Of a stretch of 8,999 bases of DNA, positions 1 to 6,900 are shown in pieces (the stretch's first letter is position 1; each line of letters begins with the position of its first letter). The translations under genes and the position numbers were made by a program. This DNA comes from Pseudomonadota bacterium (GTDB lineage Bacteria > Pseudomonadota > Alphaproteobacteria > Parvibaculales > Parvibaculaceae), in the NCBI GenBank assembly GCA_021780275.1, contig JAJXZC010000503.1, positions 1 to 8,999 on the forward strand, written 5' to 3'. The notes under the pieces were generated by a model, which was not told the DNA's origin, did no database searches, and was given only the letters and a program-made list of their open reading frames with translations.

Positions 1-90
1 CCGAGCAGTCGGTGCAGAGACCTGCGCCGCGCCGCCGCGCGGCCAAATCGGCGGGGCATGCGGCAAAAGGTGAAGCGTTTGGTCGGACAT
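1..90 (-). CDS. Possible 5' end of an unidentified minus-strand gene (partial)
   Basis: An ATG at 90-88 on the minus strand opens a frame beginning MSDQTLHLLPHAPPIW that continues through the left edge without a stop, about 30 codons visible. Most third codon positions are G or C, as in the confirmed genes of this window. The ribosome binding site is weak (only GAAG a few bases upstream). The visible residues match no family I know. Competing plus-strand readings cover the same bases, so this is only a candidate. Confidence 0.2.
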   Translation of the reverse strand, partial: MSDQTLHLLPHAPPIWPRGGAAQVSAPTAR

Positions 91-224
91 CGAGACTTCA
101 AAATCCCGCGCAACTGCGTCGCGCAGCTGATGAAGAGAAATAGGCCGGCCATATTTTTGCTTAACGCAAGGTTCCAGTTGTGCATATACCGAACCAAGAT
201 TCGCCTATTTTCATGGAGGCGACC

Positions 225-347
225 ATGCCGCATTTTCTACGAGACCTATTTGAACGGATTTTCCGCCGCTTTGCGCCGGCGAAGCCAAGGCGCCCGGCAG
301 ACTTGGGCTTCTTCGGCGTGCTCGTTTCACGCCCTACCAAGCATTGA
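225..347 (+). CDS. Candidate 40-residue small protein
   Basis: An ATG at 225 follows a GGAGG (215-219) with a 5-nt spacer and opens a 40-codon frame ending at TGA 345-347. The predicted peptide begins MPHFLRDLFERIF and is basic, with an amphipathic-looking first half (alternating Phe/Leu/Ile and Arg/Asp/Glu) followed by an Ala/Pro/Arg stretch and a short hydrophobic patch (LGFFGVLV). No family is recognised. The support is the strong ribosome binding site and the start codon; conservation cannot be judged here. The minus-strand DUF2188 gene ends about 90 bp downstream, so the two would converge. Confidence 0.3.
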   Translation: MPHFLRDLFERIFRRFAPAKPRRPADLGFFGVLVSRPTKH

Positions 348-437
348 GATCATAAGAATGGATACGGTTTACCGTGCAAGCGGGCAGCGGACTCTGCCTT
401 GCCGGCCTGCCCGCCGCCTCGACTGTAGTGAGCCGTT

Positions 438-656
438 TTAGGCCGAGCGCCAGTGGCCCGGCACTTTCTTATCGTTCTCGTGGCGGACGCGGGCGACGAG
501 AGGGTGATGCCCTTCCTTCTTCGCCCATTCTATCGCCTCATGCTGCGTTTTGGTGGTGTGCAGAACATGGCCGGCATGATCTTCGACCACGTAATCCTCG
601 ATGGGACTTCCTTCCTTATGACCCTTCGGACGCGGCTCGATATAAACGTTCGGCAT
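438..656 (-). CDS. DUF2188 domain protein, 72 residues
   Basis: This small soluble protein matches the DUF2188 family over its whole length. The visible hallmarks are an N-terminal strand VYIEPRPKG, then SPIEDYVVEDHAGHV, then a helix carrying EAIEWAKKEGHHP, and a C-terminal VARVRHENDKK followed by HW. The family is common in Proteobacteria and its molecular role is not established. There is no signal peptide or membrane segment, so it should be cytoplasmic; His, Lys and Glu are abundant. The ATG at 656-654 is supported by an AGGGAG Shine-Dalgarno (plus-strand positions 663-668) with a 6-nt spacer. It lies 177 bp downstream of the stop codon of the outer-membrane protein gene on the same strand, and may have its own promoter in that gap, although I could not pick out clear -35/-10 boxes. 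Confidence 0.85.
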   Translation of the reverse strand: MPNVYIEPRPKGHKEGSPIEDYVVEDHAGHVLHTTKTQHEAIEWAKKEGHHPLVARVRHENDKKVPGHWRSA

Positions 657-833
657 GGCTTGCTCCCTCGCTTACGCTTCGCACAGCCGAGAAATACCGC
701 GAATCCCGAGGTCTGTCTCTAACGGCGCAGAAGAGGCGGATGCCGATCAGCAGAAGCTTGACCATTCTGGCATTTCGCGCTGAACCGCCCGGCGCCGTCG
801 CGCCTGAAAGTCAAGCGAGTACGGGCAAAATCG

Positions 834-2303
834 CTAGAAGGCCGTGCTGACCTCGACCTTGCCGAAGCCGCCGGGTCCGACGACGCTGTCGTTGGCATAG
901 CCGCCGGAAAGATCGACCTGCACGTTCTTGATTTTTATCCCGACGATGCTGATGCCGGCGCGCAATTGGGTATAGCGTTCGTCGCCCAGCGTGCCGATCA
1001 TCGGACCGACGAAAATGGAATCGTTCAGGAAATCATAACCGAACGAGCCGGTGCCATAATAAGTGAGGAAAGCGCTTGAGAATTCGGCTTCCGCGTGAAG
1101 TTCGGTTCTCTCTGTCGGATTGTACCAGTCGTCCGTGCGGACTTTCACGCCGAATTCCGTTCCGACAACCTTGTTCGTCGGGTCGGGCTGGGACAGCGTA
1201 TCGTTTTCCGCATTGAAACCGCCGAAGAAATTCAGCGAATAATTGTCCCCTTCGAAGGCATAGCCGCCGAGGAAATCGCCGGACAGCGATACGCCCTTGA
1301 TGCCATTGCCGGCGCTGTCGAAATATTTGTACCAGCCGCCGTCGCCCAAAATGTAAAGGCGGAACCCGGATGTATCGAGGTCTTTGAACGGCGCGACCAT
1401 TCCGCCGGCGTAAGCGTCAAAACTCAATTTGCCGACATCGAGACCCGTGAAAGCGATGACATGCGTCGGCCCCTCGTCCGTCGAGTTCACGTCCGGCGCC
1501 GCCGCGGCGTCGGCGAGCATCCCCGTCGACGACGTATCGAAGCCATTGAAGCGATAATTGACGCCGACTTTGACGACGTTCATGGTTTGATGGATTTCTT
1601 CCGTGAAAAATCCATTCGCGCCATCGGTAAACGGAACAGAGCGGGCGCCAAAATTCATGTAGTCGTATTCGCCCCAGACCGACCAGTTGTGGGCGAACTG
1701 ATATTCGATGCCGACGCCCGCGGTCCATCCGACGCGCGTGTCGTTGGCGCTGAAGGGATCGCCGCAGGCCGCCGGAACGCCGCCGCTGCTCCGCCGCTGC
1801 GAACCGCGGCAAGTCGCGACATCCGTATAGGTATCTTGGACCCAGGCCGCGCCGCCCTTGCCGTAGACGGAGAACGGCCCGAATACCGCGCCGAGATGGC
1901 CGGTCGCCGTCGCAAACCATTCCGGATGAGCGGTGCAATCCTGGTTGCCGAATGAGAAGCACGAAAACGAGGAATTCTTGACACCGGACCAGCTGAAATC
2001 GCCTTCGACGCCGACCAGAAGCCAATTGAACTGGTAATTATATCCAGCCTGAAGACCGCCAAGCCCGCCGCCGACCGACGGCTGCGCATCGAGCGCGAAA
2101 TCCGGCGTCGGAAAATTGTCGAGGAATGTTTTCTGTCCCCAGCCATAGCCGCCATGGGCACCGAAATAAAAGCCGGTCCACGGATCGATCAGCGGCAGAG
2201 GCGGCGGGTTTTTATAAACCGGCAAGTCAGCAGCCCGGGCCGCCGAAAATGTTCCGGCGATTCCCAATGCGACTGCGAATGAAGCTGTCGCGAATCGTGC
2301 CAT
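834..2303 (-). CDS. Two-domain outer-membrane protein: Omp25/31-like barrel fused to a BcsS-like barrel
   Basis: This 489-residue exported protein should sit in the outer membrane. Residues 1-24 are a Sec signal peptide cleaved at ARA|ADLP, typical of Omp25/31 porins. Residues about 41-253 are an Omp25/31-like beta-barrel, with the entry motif PWTGFYFGAHGGYGWG and the closing strand VVKVGVNYRF (243-252), which in single-domain relatives would be the C-terminus. A linker rich in Ala, Ser and Asp (255-282) leads to residues 284-489, which resemble the BcsS family (cellulose-biosynthesis-associated outer-membrane protein of Hyphomicrobiales). Motifs there include FTGLDVGKLSFDAYAGG, a DGGWYKY turn and a terminal aromatic residue, Phe489. 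Cys115, Cys123, Cys165 and Cys180 lie in predicted loops of the first barrel. No cellulose synthase genes are visible nearby. The ATG at 2303 has an AGGGGG site (2309-2314). Whether the two halves form one or two barrels is open. Confidence 0.85.
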   Translation of the reverse strand: MARFATASFAVALGIAGTFSAARAADLPVYKNPPPLPLIDPWTGFYFGAHGGYGWGQKTFLDNFPTPDFALDAQPSVGGGLGGLQAGYNYQFNWLLVGVEGDFSWSGVKNSSFSCFSFGNQDCTAHPEWFATATGHLGAVFGPFSVYGKGGAAWVQDTYTDVATCRGSQRRSSGGVPAACGDPFSANDTRVGWTAGVGIEYQFAHNWSVWGEYDYMNFGARSVPFTDGANGFFTEEIHQTMNVVKVGVNYRFNGFDTSSTGMLADAAAAPDVNSTDEGPTHVIAFTGLDVGKLSFDAYAGGMVAPFKDLDTSGFRLYILGDGGWYKYFDSAGNGIKGVSLSGDFLGGYAFEGDNYSLNFFGGFNAENDTLSQPDPTNKVVGTEFGVKVRTDDWYNPTERTELHAEAEFSSAFLTYYGTGSFGYDFLNDSIFVGPMIGTLGDERYTQLRAGISIVGIKIKNVQVDLSGGYANDSVVGPGGFGKVEVSTAF

Positions 2304-2352
2304 GACGTCCCCCTGACATCACGGTCCCACGACCACTTACAGCCGGCTAGTG

Positions 2353-2381
2353 TTAAAATGGCACAGCTCGTGTCATTTTAA
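2353..2381. terminator. Imperfect dyad between the HdeA-like and outer-membrane protein genes
   Basis: Arms of 12 bp, TTAAAATGGCAC (2353-2364) and GTGTCATTTTAA (2370-2381), flank the 5-nt loop AGCTC. They pair with one mismatch (2361 against 2373), which is G-U in a plus-strand RNA and A-C in a minus-strand RNA. A-rich and T-rich ends make it look like a bidirectional Rho-independent terminator. It sits 32 bp beyond the stop of the minus-strand HdeA-like gene, a sensible place to end that transcript. It is also only 50-78 bp upstream of the outer-membrane protein ATG, so an operator role is the alternative. The stem is AT-rich and not strongly stable. Confidence 0.5.
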
Positions 2382-2412
2382 TTAAAAGAAATTCTGGCAG
2401 CCGACCGCCCGA

Positions 2413-2754
2413 TTATTGACGCGGATTGGCGAGGGAAGTCGTCGCCACGGCGTTGTATTTTTTGTCCATGAATATGGCCGACGCGCTGACGAGATCGGTA
2501 TCGCCGTGATCGGCGCAATATTCCTTAATCTGCGCCTCTTTTGATTTTGCCTTATCACTATCGACGACCGTCGGATCATCTTCATAAGTGTAATAGCCCT
2601 GCAGCCAAGTCACGACATTGACTGCGTTAGACTCATTCATTTTGAGAAAGTCACTGCATTTTATTGCAGCCAAATCCGTCTTCTGAGCGACCGCCGTTTG
2701 TGTGGAAAAGGCACTCAGCGCAACAATGGCGACAACCAAAAATTTTGTAGACAC
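2413..2754 (-). CDS. HdeA/HdeB-like periplasmic protein, 113 residues
   Basis: The protein has a Sec signal peptide (residues 1-23: Lys4, a hydrophobic core, cleavage after AVA|QK) and a mature domain of about 90 residues resembling the HdeA/HdeB acid-stress chaperones. Supporting features are Cys33 in IKCSDFL and Cys80 in IKEYCADH, 47 residues apart, close to the spacing of the structural disulfide in HdeA. Also present are WLQGYYTYE (50-58) and a following charged segment with Asp and Lys. Family members in enterobacteria unfold at low pH and protect periplasmic proteins; in alphaproteobacteria many relatives have no tested function, so acid protection here is an inference. The mature part is acidic. 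The start codon is GTG, chosen because an ideal AGGAGG lies 5 nt upstream and because the signal peptide begins there. It is transcribed divergently from the synthetase operon. Confidence 0.82.
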   Translation of the reverse strand: MSTKFLVVAIVALSAFSTQTAVAQKTDLAAIKCSDFLKMNESNAVNVVTWLQGYYTYEDDPTVVDSDKAKSKEAQIKEYCADHGDTDLVSASAIFMDKKYNAVATTSLANPRQ

Positions 2755-3023
2755 GCCTGCCTCCTAGTTCCGGCCGAGAGGAAACGCAATTTCAAAATTA
2801 AAGACTAAACTTCTATTGATCGGTCGTTGCCACGTATCAATCCGCTACGCAAATAAACCTTAACAATACACCATTAAGTTTAACCAGAATTTGTTAACAA
2901 CGACATCGTATCTATGCCTATGCCCGTACTTCTGGAACAATCCACGCAGCGGTTAAACTTTAAATTTTACCATAATCAATCGATTTAAGTTCAAATTATT
3001 TCTTGACATGCTAAGGCGCCACC
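2755..3023. promoter_or_regulatory. AT-rich divergent intergenic region with clustered TTAA tetramers
   Basis: This segment separates the minus-strand HdeA-like gene from the plus-strand transferase-synthetase operon and must hold promoters for both. It is about 38-40% GC by eye, well below the flanking genes. TTAA occurs at 2860, 2874, 2880, 2894, 2953, 2960 and 2985; two pairs are spaced 14 bp apart (TTAA-N10-TTAA). A perfect 10-bp inverted repeat, AAGTTTAACC (2876-2885) and GGTTAAACTT (2951-2960), frames the centre. Possible promoter elements on the plus strand are CATAAT (2971-2976) and TTGACA (3003-3008), but they do not make a properly spaced pair with each other. The HdeA-like promoter is not resolved. 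Confidence 0.6.
2760..2765 (-). promoter_or_regulatory. Ribosome binding site deciding the GTG start of the HdeA-like gene
   Basis: On the minus strand AGGAGG is followed after 5 nt by GTG (2754-2752). No in-frame ATG lies near, and translation from this GTG gives a complete signal peptide, so the site fixes the start. Confidence 0.75.
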
Positions 3024-3977
3024 ATGCGTTGCGCTCAACTGCATTTACCCGCGTCAGGATCAACCCCGCGCTATCCGCCGGGCCGGATCGAACGCCGGTC
3101 TCCGACACGGCCGCGATTCGCGTCAGGCTGGCGCAAGGAATTCGCTGCGCGCACGACGGACGCCGCGTTGCCTCGGCCCGCTGCCGGCCGCGGTCTTATC
3201 GAGATATGGACTGCGCGGCCGAAATCTCTGCTGAAAGCGCGTTCCTGCCTGCAGGTCCTGGACGACGACGACCGGACGGAACTGGGTAAGATCGCGAACA
3301 TCGCGTCGCTTGAGGCCGCGGTTGCCGGACGTATCCTGCTTCGCCTCGCTTTGTCGCATGTCTCGAATCAGCGCCTTGCGGCGGCATACTGGCGCTTTGC
3401 GCGGCTCGAGACCGGGAAGCTGCAGCTGGCGGCGGGACTTCCGCAAATCAACTTTAGCCTATCTCATTGCGATGCTCTGGTCGGCGTCGCGGTATCGCAC
3501 GTGTTCGAGGTCGGGCTCGACATCGAAAGCGTCGATTCGCCGATGAGCGCGGCGGTCAAGGATGCCTTCCTTACTCACGACGAACAGCGTCGCCTGTCGC
3601 GCTTGCACGCTCCGCATAGTCTCAGGGGCGCAATTCGAATCTGGACCCTGAAGGAAGCCTTTTCAAAACTCCTCGGCGCGGGCTTCGCGAGCGAATTCCA
3701 GGCCATGGACTTTCGTCTGTTCCCCGAACCGGAGCTCGTCTCCGAGCAAAACTTCCCGACCTCACCGACGCATTTCGAATCGCTCTATATCGAGGGCGAC
3801 GACAATCTCTATCTTACGACACTCGCCGTCGCCCAGGCCGCCGCATCCACCGGCGAAATACAATTTCTAAATCTGATTGAAGAGACGAGCGAACGCCCGG
3901 CTCGTGCATCCGCCGTCTCTGAAACATCTGCCCGTTGCGGCGCCGTCGCGCAAAACGTGGGAGCTGTCGGAGAATGA
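3024..3977 (+). CDS. Sfp-type 4'-phosphopantetheinyl transferase
   Basis: The enzyme transfers phosphopantetheine from CoA to the carrier-protein serine, here presumably Ser562 of the synthetase encoded next. The core runs from about residue 58 (GLIEIW) to 275. Visible motifs are INFSLSHCD (142-150, the N-x-SH region that contacts CoA), VGLDIESV (163-170, with Mg ligands Asp166 and Glu168), a helix with HDEQRRL (185-191), and IWTLKEAFSKLLG (206-218, with catalytic Glu211 and Lys215). At 317 residues it is longer than the usual 220-270. Residues 1-57 are Arg/Pro-rich with no resemblance to the family and may not be translated; the next in-frame start is TTG at 3168, giving 269 residues. ATG 3024 has a modest AAGG site. 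The C-terminal 40 residues, Ala/Ser-rich, also exceed the family. Its TGA overlaps the synthetase ATG, so the two are co-transcribed and probably translationally coupled. Confidence 0.88.
   Translation: MRCAQLHLPASGSTPRYPPGRIERRSPTRPRFASGWRKEFAARTTDAALPRPAAGRGLIEIWTARPKSLLKARSCLQVLDDDDRTELGKIANIASLEAAVAGRILLRLALSHVSNQRLAAAYWRFARLETGKLQLAAGLPQINFSLSHCDALVGVAVSHVFEVGLDIESVDSPMSAAVKDAFLTHDEQRRLSRLHAPHSLRGAIRIWTLKEAFSKLLGAGFASEFQAMDFRLFPEPELVSEQNFPTSPTHFESLYIEGDDNLYLTTLAVAQAAASTGEIQFLNLIEETSERPARASAVSETSARCGAVAQNVGAVGE
3959..3977 (+). promoter_or_regulatory. Translational coupling junction (ATGA overlap) and synthetase ribosome binding site
   Basis: The transferase stop TGA (3975-3977) and the synthetase start ATG (3974-3976) share an ATGA. 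A GGGAG at 3959-3963 lies 10 nt before the ATG, and a second GGAG at 3969-3972 is too close to act for that start. The overlap favours this ATG over the in-frame ATG at 3935, whose extra 13 residues are Arg-rich and unlike the family N-terminus. Confidence 0.75.
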
Positions 3978-6900
3978 GCCTCACATTAGACGATATCGCG
4001 GTCCCACGCGAAGACGCCGCAGTCCGCGGCGCGAAGCTGATCCACGAATATTTCGAGCGCCAGACCGATCTGCGGCCGCATCATCCAGCGCTTGAATGCC
4101 AAGACGCGATCCTGACCTATGCGCAGCTCGAACGGAGTGCAAATAAGATTGCGCATTTTCTGCAATCCCAGCACATCGGACCGCAAGATTTGGTCGGGGT
4201 TTATCTGACGAAATCGCCTGACTTGTTTGCCGCCATTCTCGGTGTGCTGAAGTCGGGTGCAGGTTATGTCCCGATTGATCCGCAGATGCCGATCGAGCGC
4301 ATCTCGCAGATCGTCGGCGACGCGAAGCTCTCCGCGGTACTGACGAACGAACCTCTCTACGAGGCTATTCACCCTTTTATAAGCTGCTGCCCCTTCATCG
4401 CCCTCGACCGGCAATGGCAAGATATCGATTGCTTCCCCGGCTCGCGGCCAGCCCCGACGGCGGTTGCCGGCGACATTTGCTACGTGATTTATACGTCGGG
4501 CACGACGGGACGCCCCAAGGGCGTCGTGCTTGAGCATCGAAACGTCGTCAATTTCATCGACGCGCTCGAAGGCAGCTACGGCCTCAACCGGGATGATCGC
4601 GTCTATCAGGGATTTTCCGTCGCCTTCGATGCTTCAGTCGAGGAAATCTGGGCAGCGTTCTCGCTCGGCGGCACCCTCGTTGTCCCCTCGGAGGATATTG
4701 CACGATCGCCCGAACAGGCCGCGAACTTCATCAATACGAAAGCCATAACTTATTTCTCGACCGTTCCAACGTTTCTTTCGCTGATCGCTGACGATCTGCC
4801 GAGCGTGCGGCTTCTCGTCGTTGGCGGCGAGGCCTGTCCCACGCCGCTGGTCGCGAAATGGGCGACGCCCAAGCGCCGGATGCTGAATACTTACGGGCCG
4901 ACGGAGACCGCCGTCGTCGCCACCCTTTTCGATTGCGTCGCGCCCAATATCGTGACGATCGGGCGCCCCCTGCCCGGCTACGTCTGCCACATCGTCGGCG
5001 AGAATTTGGAAGAGGTGAAAGCCGGAGAGGTCGGCGAACTTTACATTGGCGGAAAAAGCGTCGCGCGCGGCTATATGAATCTTTCGGAAATGACGGATCG
5101 GCAATTCGTCCCGAACCCGTTTCCCGCGACCGCGGCGAAAGCCCCGCGGCTCTACCGGACGCGCGATTTGGTCAGAGCGAGGCCGGACGGGACGATCGAA
5201 TTTATCGGACGCAACGACGATCAGGTCAAAATTCGCGGCTATCGGATCGAGCTGTCGGAAATCGAATCGATCCTTTTGGAACATCCTTCCGTTCGCGCGG
5301 CCGCCGTCCTCGTCCACGAGCGGGGCGACTTCAAGGAAATCGCCGCCTACATCGTTCCCGCTGGAAACTTCGGCGCGCTTCAGAAACGCAGCCTCGCCCA
5401 ATCGCTGTCCAATCGCCTCCCCGACTACATGCTGCCAAAATATCTGGAGGTCATGGATTCGCTTCCGAGGGCGACGAGCGGAAAAGTCGACCGCAAGGCT
5501 TTGCCGGCGCCTAAAAGCGCTTTCGTGATCCAGGAGCGTCCGCATATCGCTCCGGACAACGACCTTGAAGCAAAGATCGCCGCGACATGGCAAGCGCAAC
5601 TGAATACCGGACCGATCTCCGTCGAAGACGATTTCTTTCGCGACCTCAGAGGAAATTCGCTCCTGGCGGCGCATGTCGTGACGGAGCTGCGCGCGCAACT
5701 CCGCACGCTCAACATTTCCGTCAAAGACATTTACGAATGCCGTACCGTCAGGGATATCGCGCGACGCCTGGCCGCGACAATGCCACCGACCGCCTCGGAC
5801 GAGAAAGATGCGGCGCCAGCGACAGATAAACTCGGCGAACAGCCGATCCACGTCAACGTCGCGACACGCTGGCTTTGCGTCTTCCTGCAAACCCTGGCGC
5901 TGACGCTCTATTATTCCGTGTTCTCCGCCCCATTGGTGTTTTCCATCATCATTTGCGAGCGCGTCTACACCGGGCAGATGGACTTTGCCACCGCAAGCGG
6001 CATGGCAACCATCGTCGGCTTTGCGACGTGGCCGACGTGGCTCTTCATCAGCATCGCCGTCAAATGGCTTGCCGTCGGGCGATATCGCGCCGGGCGCTAC
6101 CCCGTTTGGGGCTTCTATTACTTCCGTTGGTGGCTTGCGAACCGCTTCCAGACGCTTGGCTGGCCCGAGATGTTCGTCGGTACGCCGCTGATGAGCCTCT
6201 ATTATCGGGCCATGGGCGCACGCATCGGAAAGAATTGCGCGATCGGCACCGCTTTGTGCAGCGCTTTCGATCTCGTATCGATCGGAACCGAGTCCAGCAT
6301 CGGCTCCGACGCGCAATTGCTCGGCTATCGCGTCGAAAACGGCTGGCTGATGCTCGGCACGGTCGATATCGGGGCCGAATGCTTCATCGGCATGCACACC
6401 GCAATCGGCCTCAATGTCGTGATGCACGATCGATCATGCATCGATGACAATTCGCAATTGCCGGACGGCGCGGTCCTGCAGCAGGATGAAGAAGGAGCCG
6501 GTTCGCCGCTCGCCCCTGCGGTCGTCTCCCGCCCGGACACGCTCCCCGCAAGACGCCGGCCAATCCTCTTCGGCCTGATTCATCTCGGCCTCATCTATGC
6601 GATGGGCTATTTCCTCATCGCGTCCATTCTGCCGAGCCTCGTCTTGGTCTGGTATGCGCTCGAACGATGGGGGCCGGCCGCCGCGATTTTGGCCGTCTTC
6701 ATCGCGGCGCCTTTGGCGACGATCTGGTATGCGGTCCTGACGATCGTGGTGAAGCGGCTGATCATCGGCCGCATCAAACCGGGGATCTTCCCGCTCGCCA
6801 GCGGTCGCTATCTACAATATTGGTTTTTGAACTATTTGATGCGGAATACGCGGCAGCTTCTGCTGCCGCTTTACGCGACCGTCTTTCTCCCCCAGTTTCT

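Larger units (their letters stand above)
1..437. other. Left-edge stretch without an identifiable gene
   Basis: No protein family is recognisable here. A plus-strand frame stays open from the left edge to 441, but its translation is Arg/Cys/Trp-rich and looks like chance coding. Another plus frame is open from the edge to a TAG at 141-143 and could be the C-terminal tail of an upstream gene (it ends in RAADEEK). On the minus strand an ATG at 90-88 opens a frame that leaves the window. These three readings compete and none can be chosen without upstream sequence. A short ORF with a good Shine-Dalgarno sequence is listed separately at 225-347. No tRNA, CRISPR or clear terminator was seen. Confidence 0.5.

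Noticed and set aside
791..804. Hairpin GGCGC-CGTC-GCGCC after the outer-membrane protein gene
   Set aside because: The stem is 5 bp and no T-run follows on the minus strand, so it is expected by chance at this base composition.
374..850. A 158-codon plus-strand frame overlapping the DUF2188 gene
   Set aside because: It is antisense to a recognisable family member and has no motif or ribosome binding support.
1095..1955. A 286-codon plus-strand frame antisense to the outer-membrane protein gene
   Set aside because: The minus-strand gene has a signal peptide, barrel motifs and a good ribosome binding site; the antisense product is Arg/Ala/Val-rich and unrecognisable.
2860..2988. CtrA-type boxes in the divergent intergenic region
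   Set aside because: The TTAA pairs are spaced 14, 6, 14, 7 or 25 bp start to start, not the 11 bp of TTAA-N7-TTAA.
3935..3973. Upstream in-frame ATG adding 13 residues to the synthetase
   Set aside because: The extension is Arg-rich, lies within the transferase gene, and the ATG at 3974 forms the typical ATGA overlap.
4634..6427. A 597-codon open frame on the minus strand inside the synthetase gene
   Set aside because: It is antisense to a gene with clear adenylation and carrier motifs; its translation is rich in Arg, Asp and His with no domain, as expected from G/C-biased codons read in reverse.
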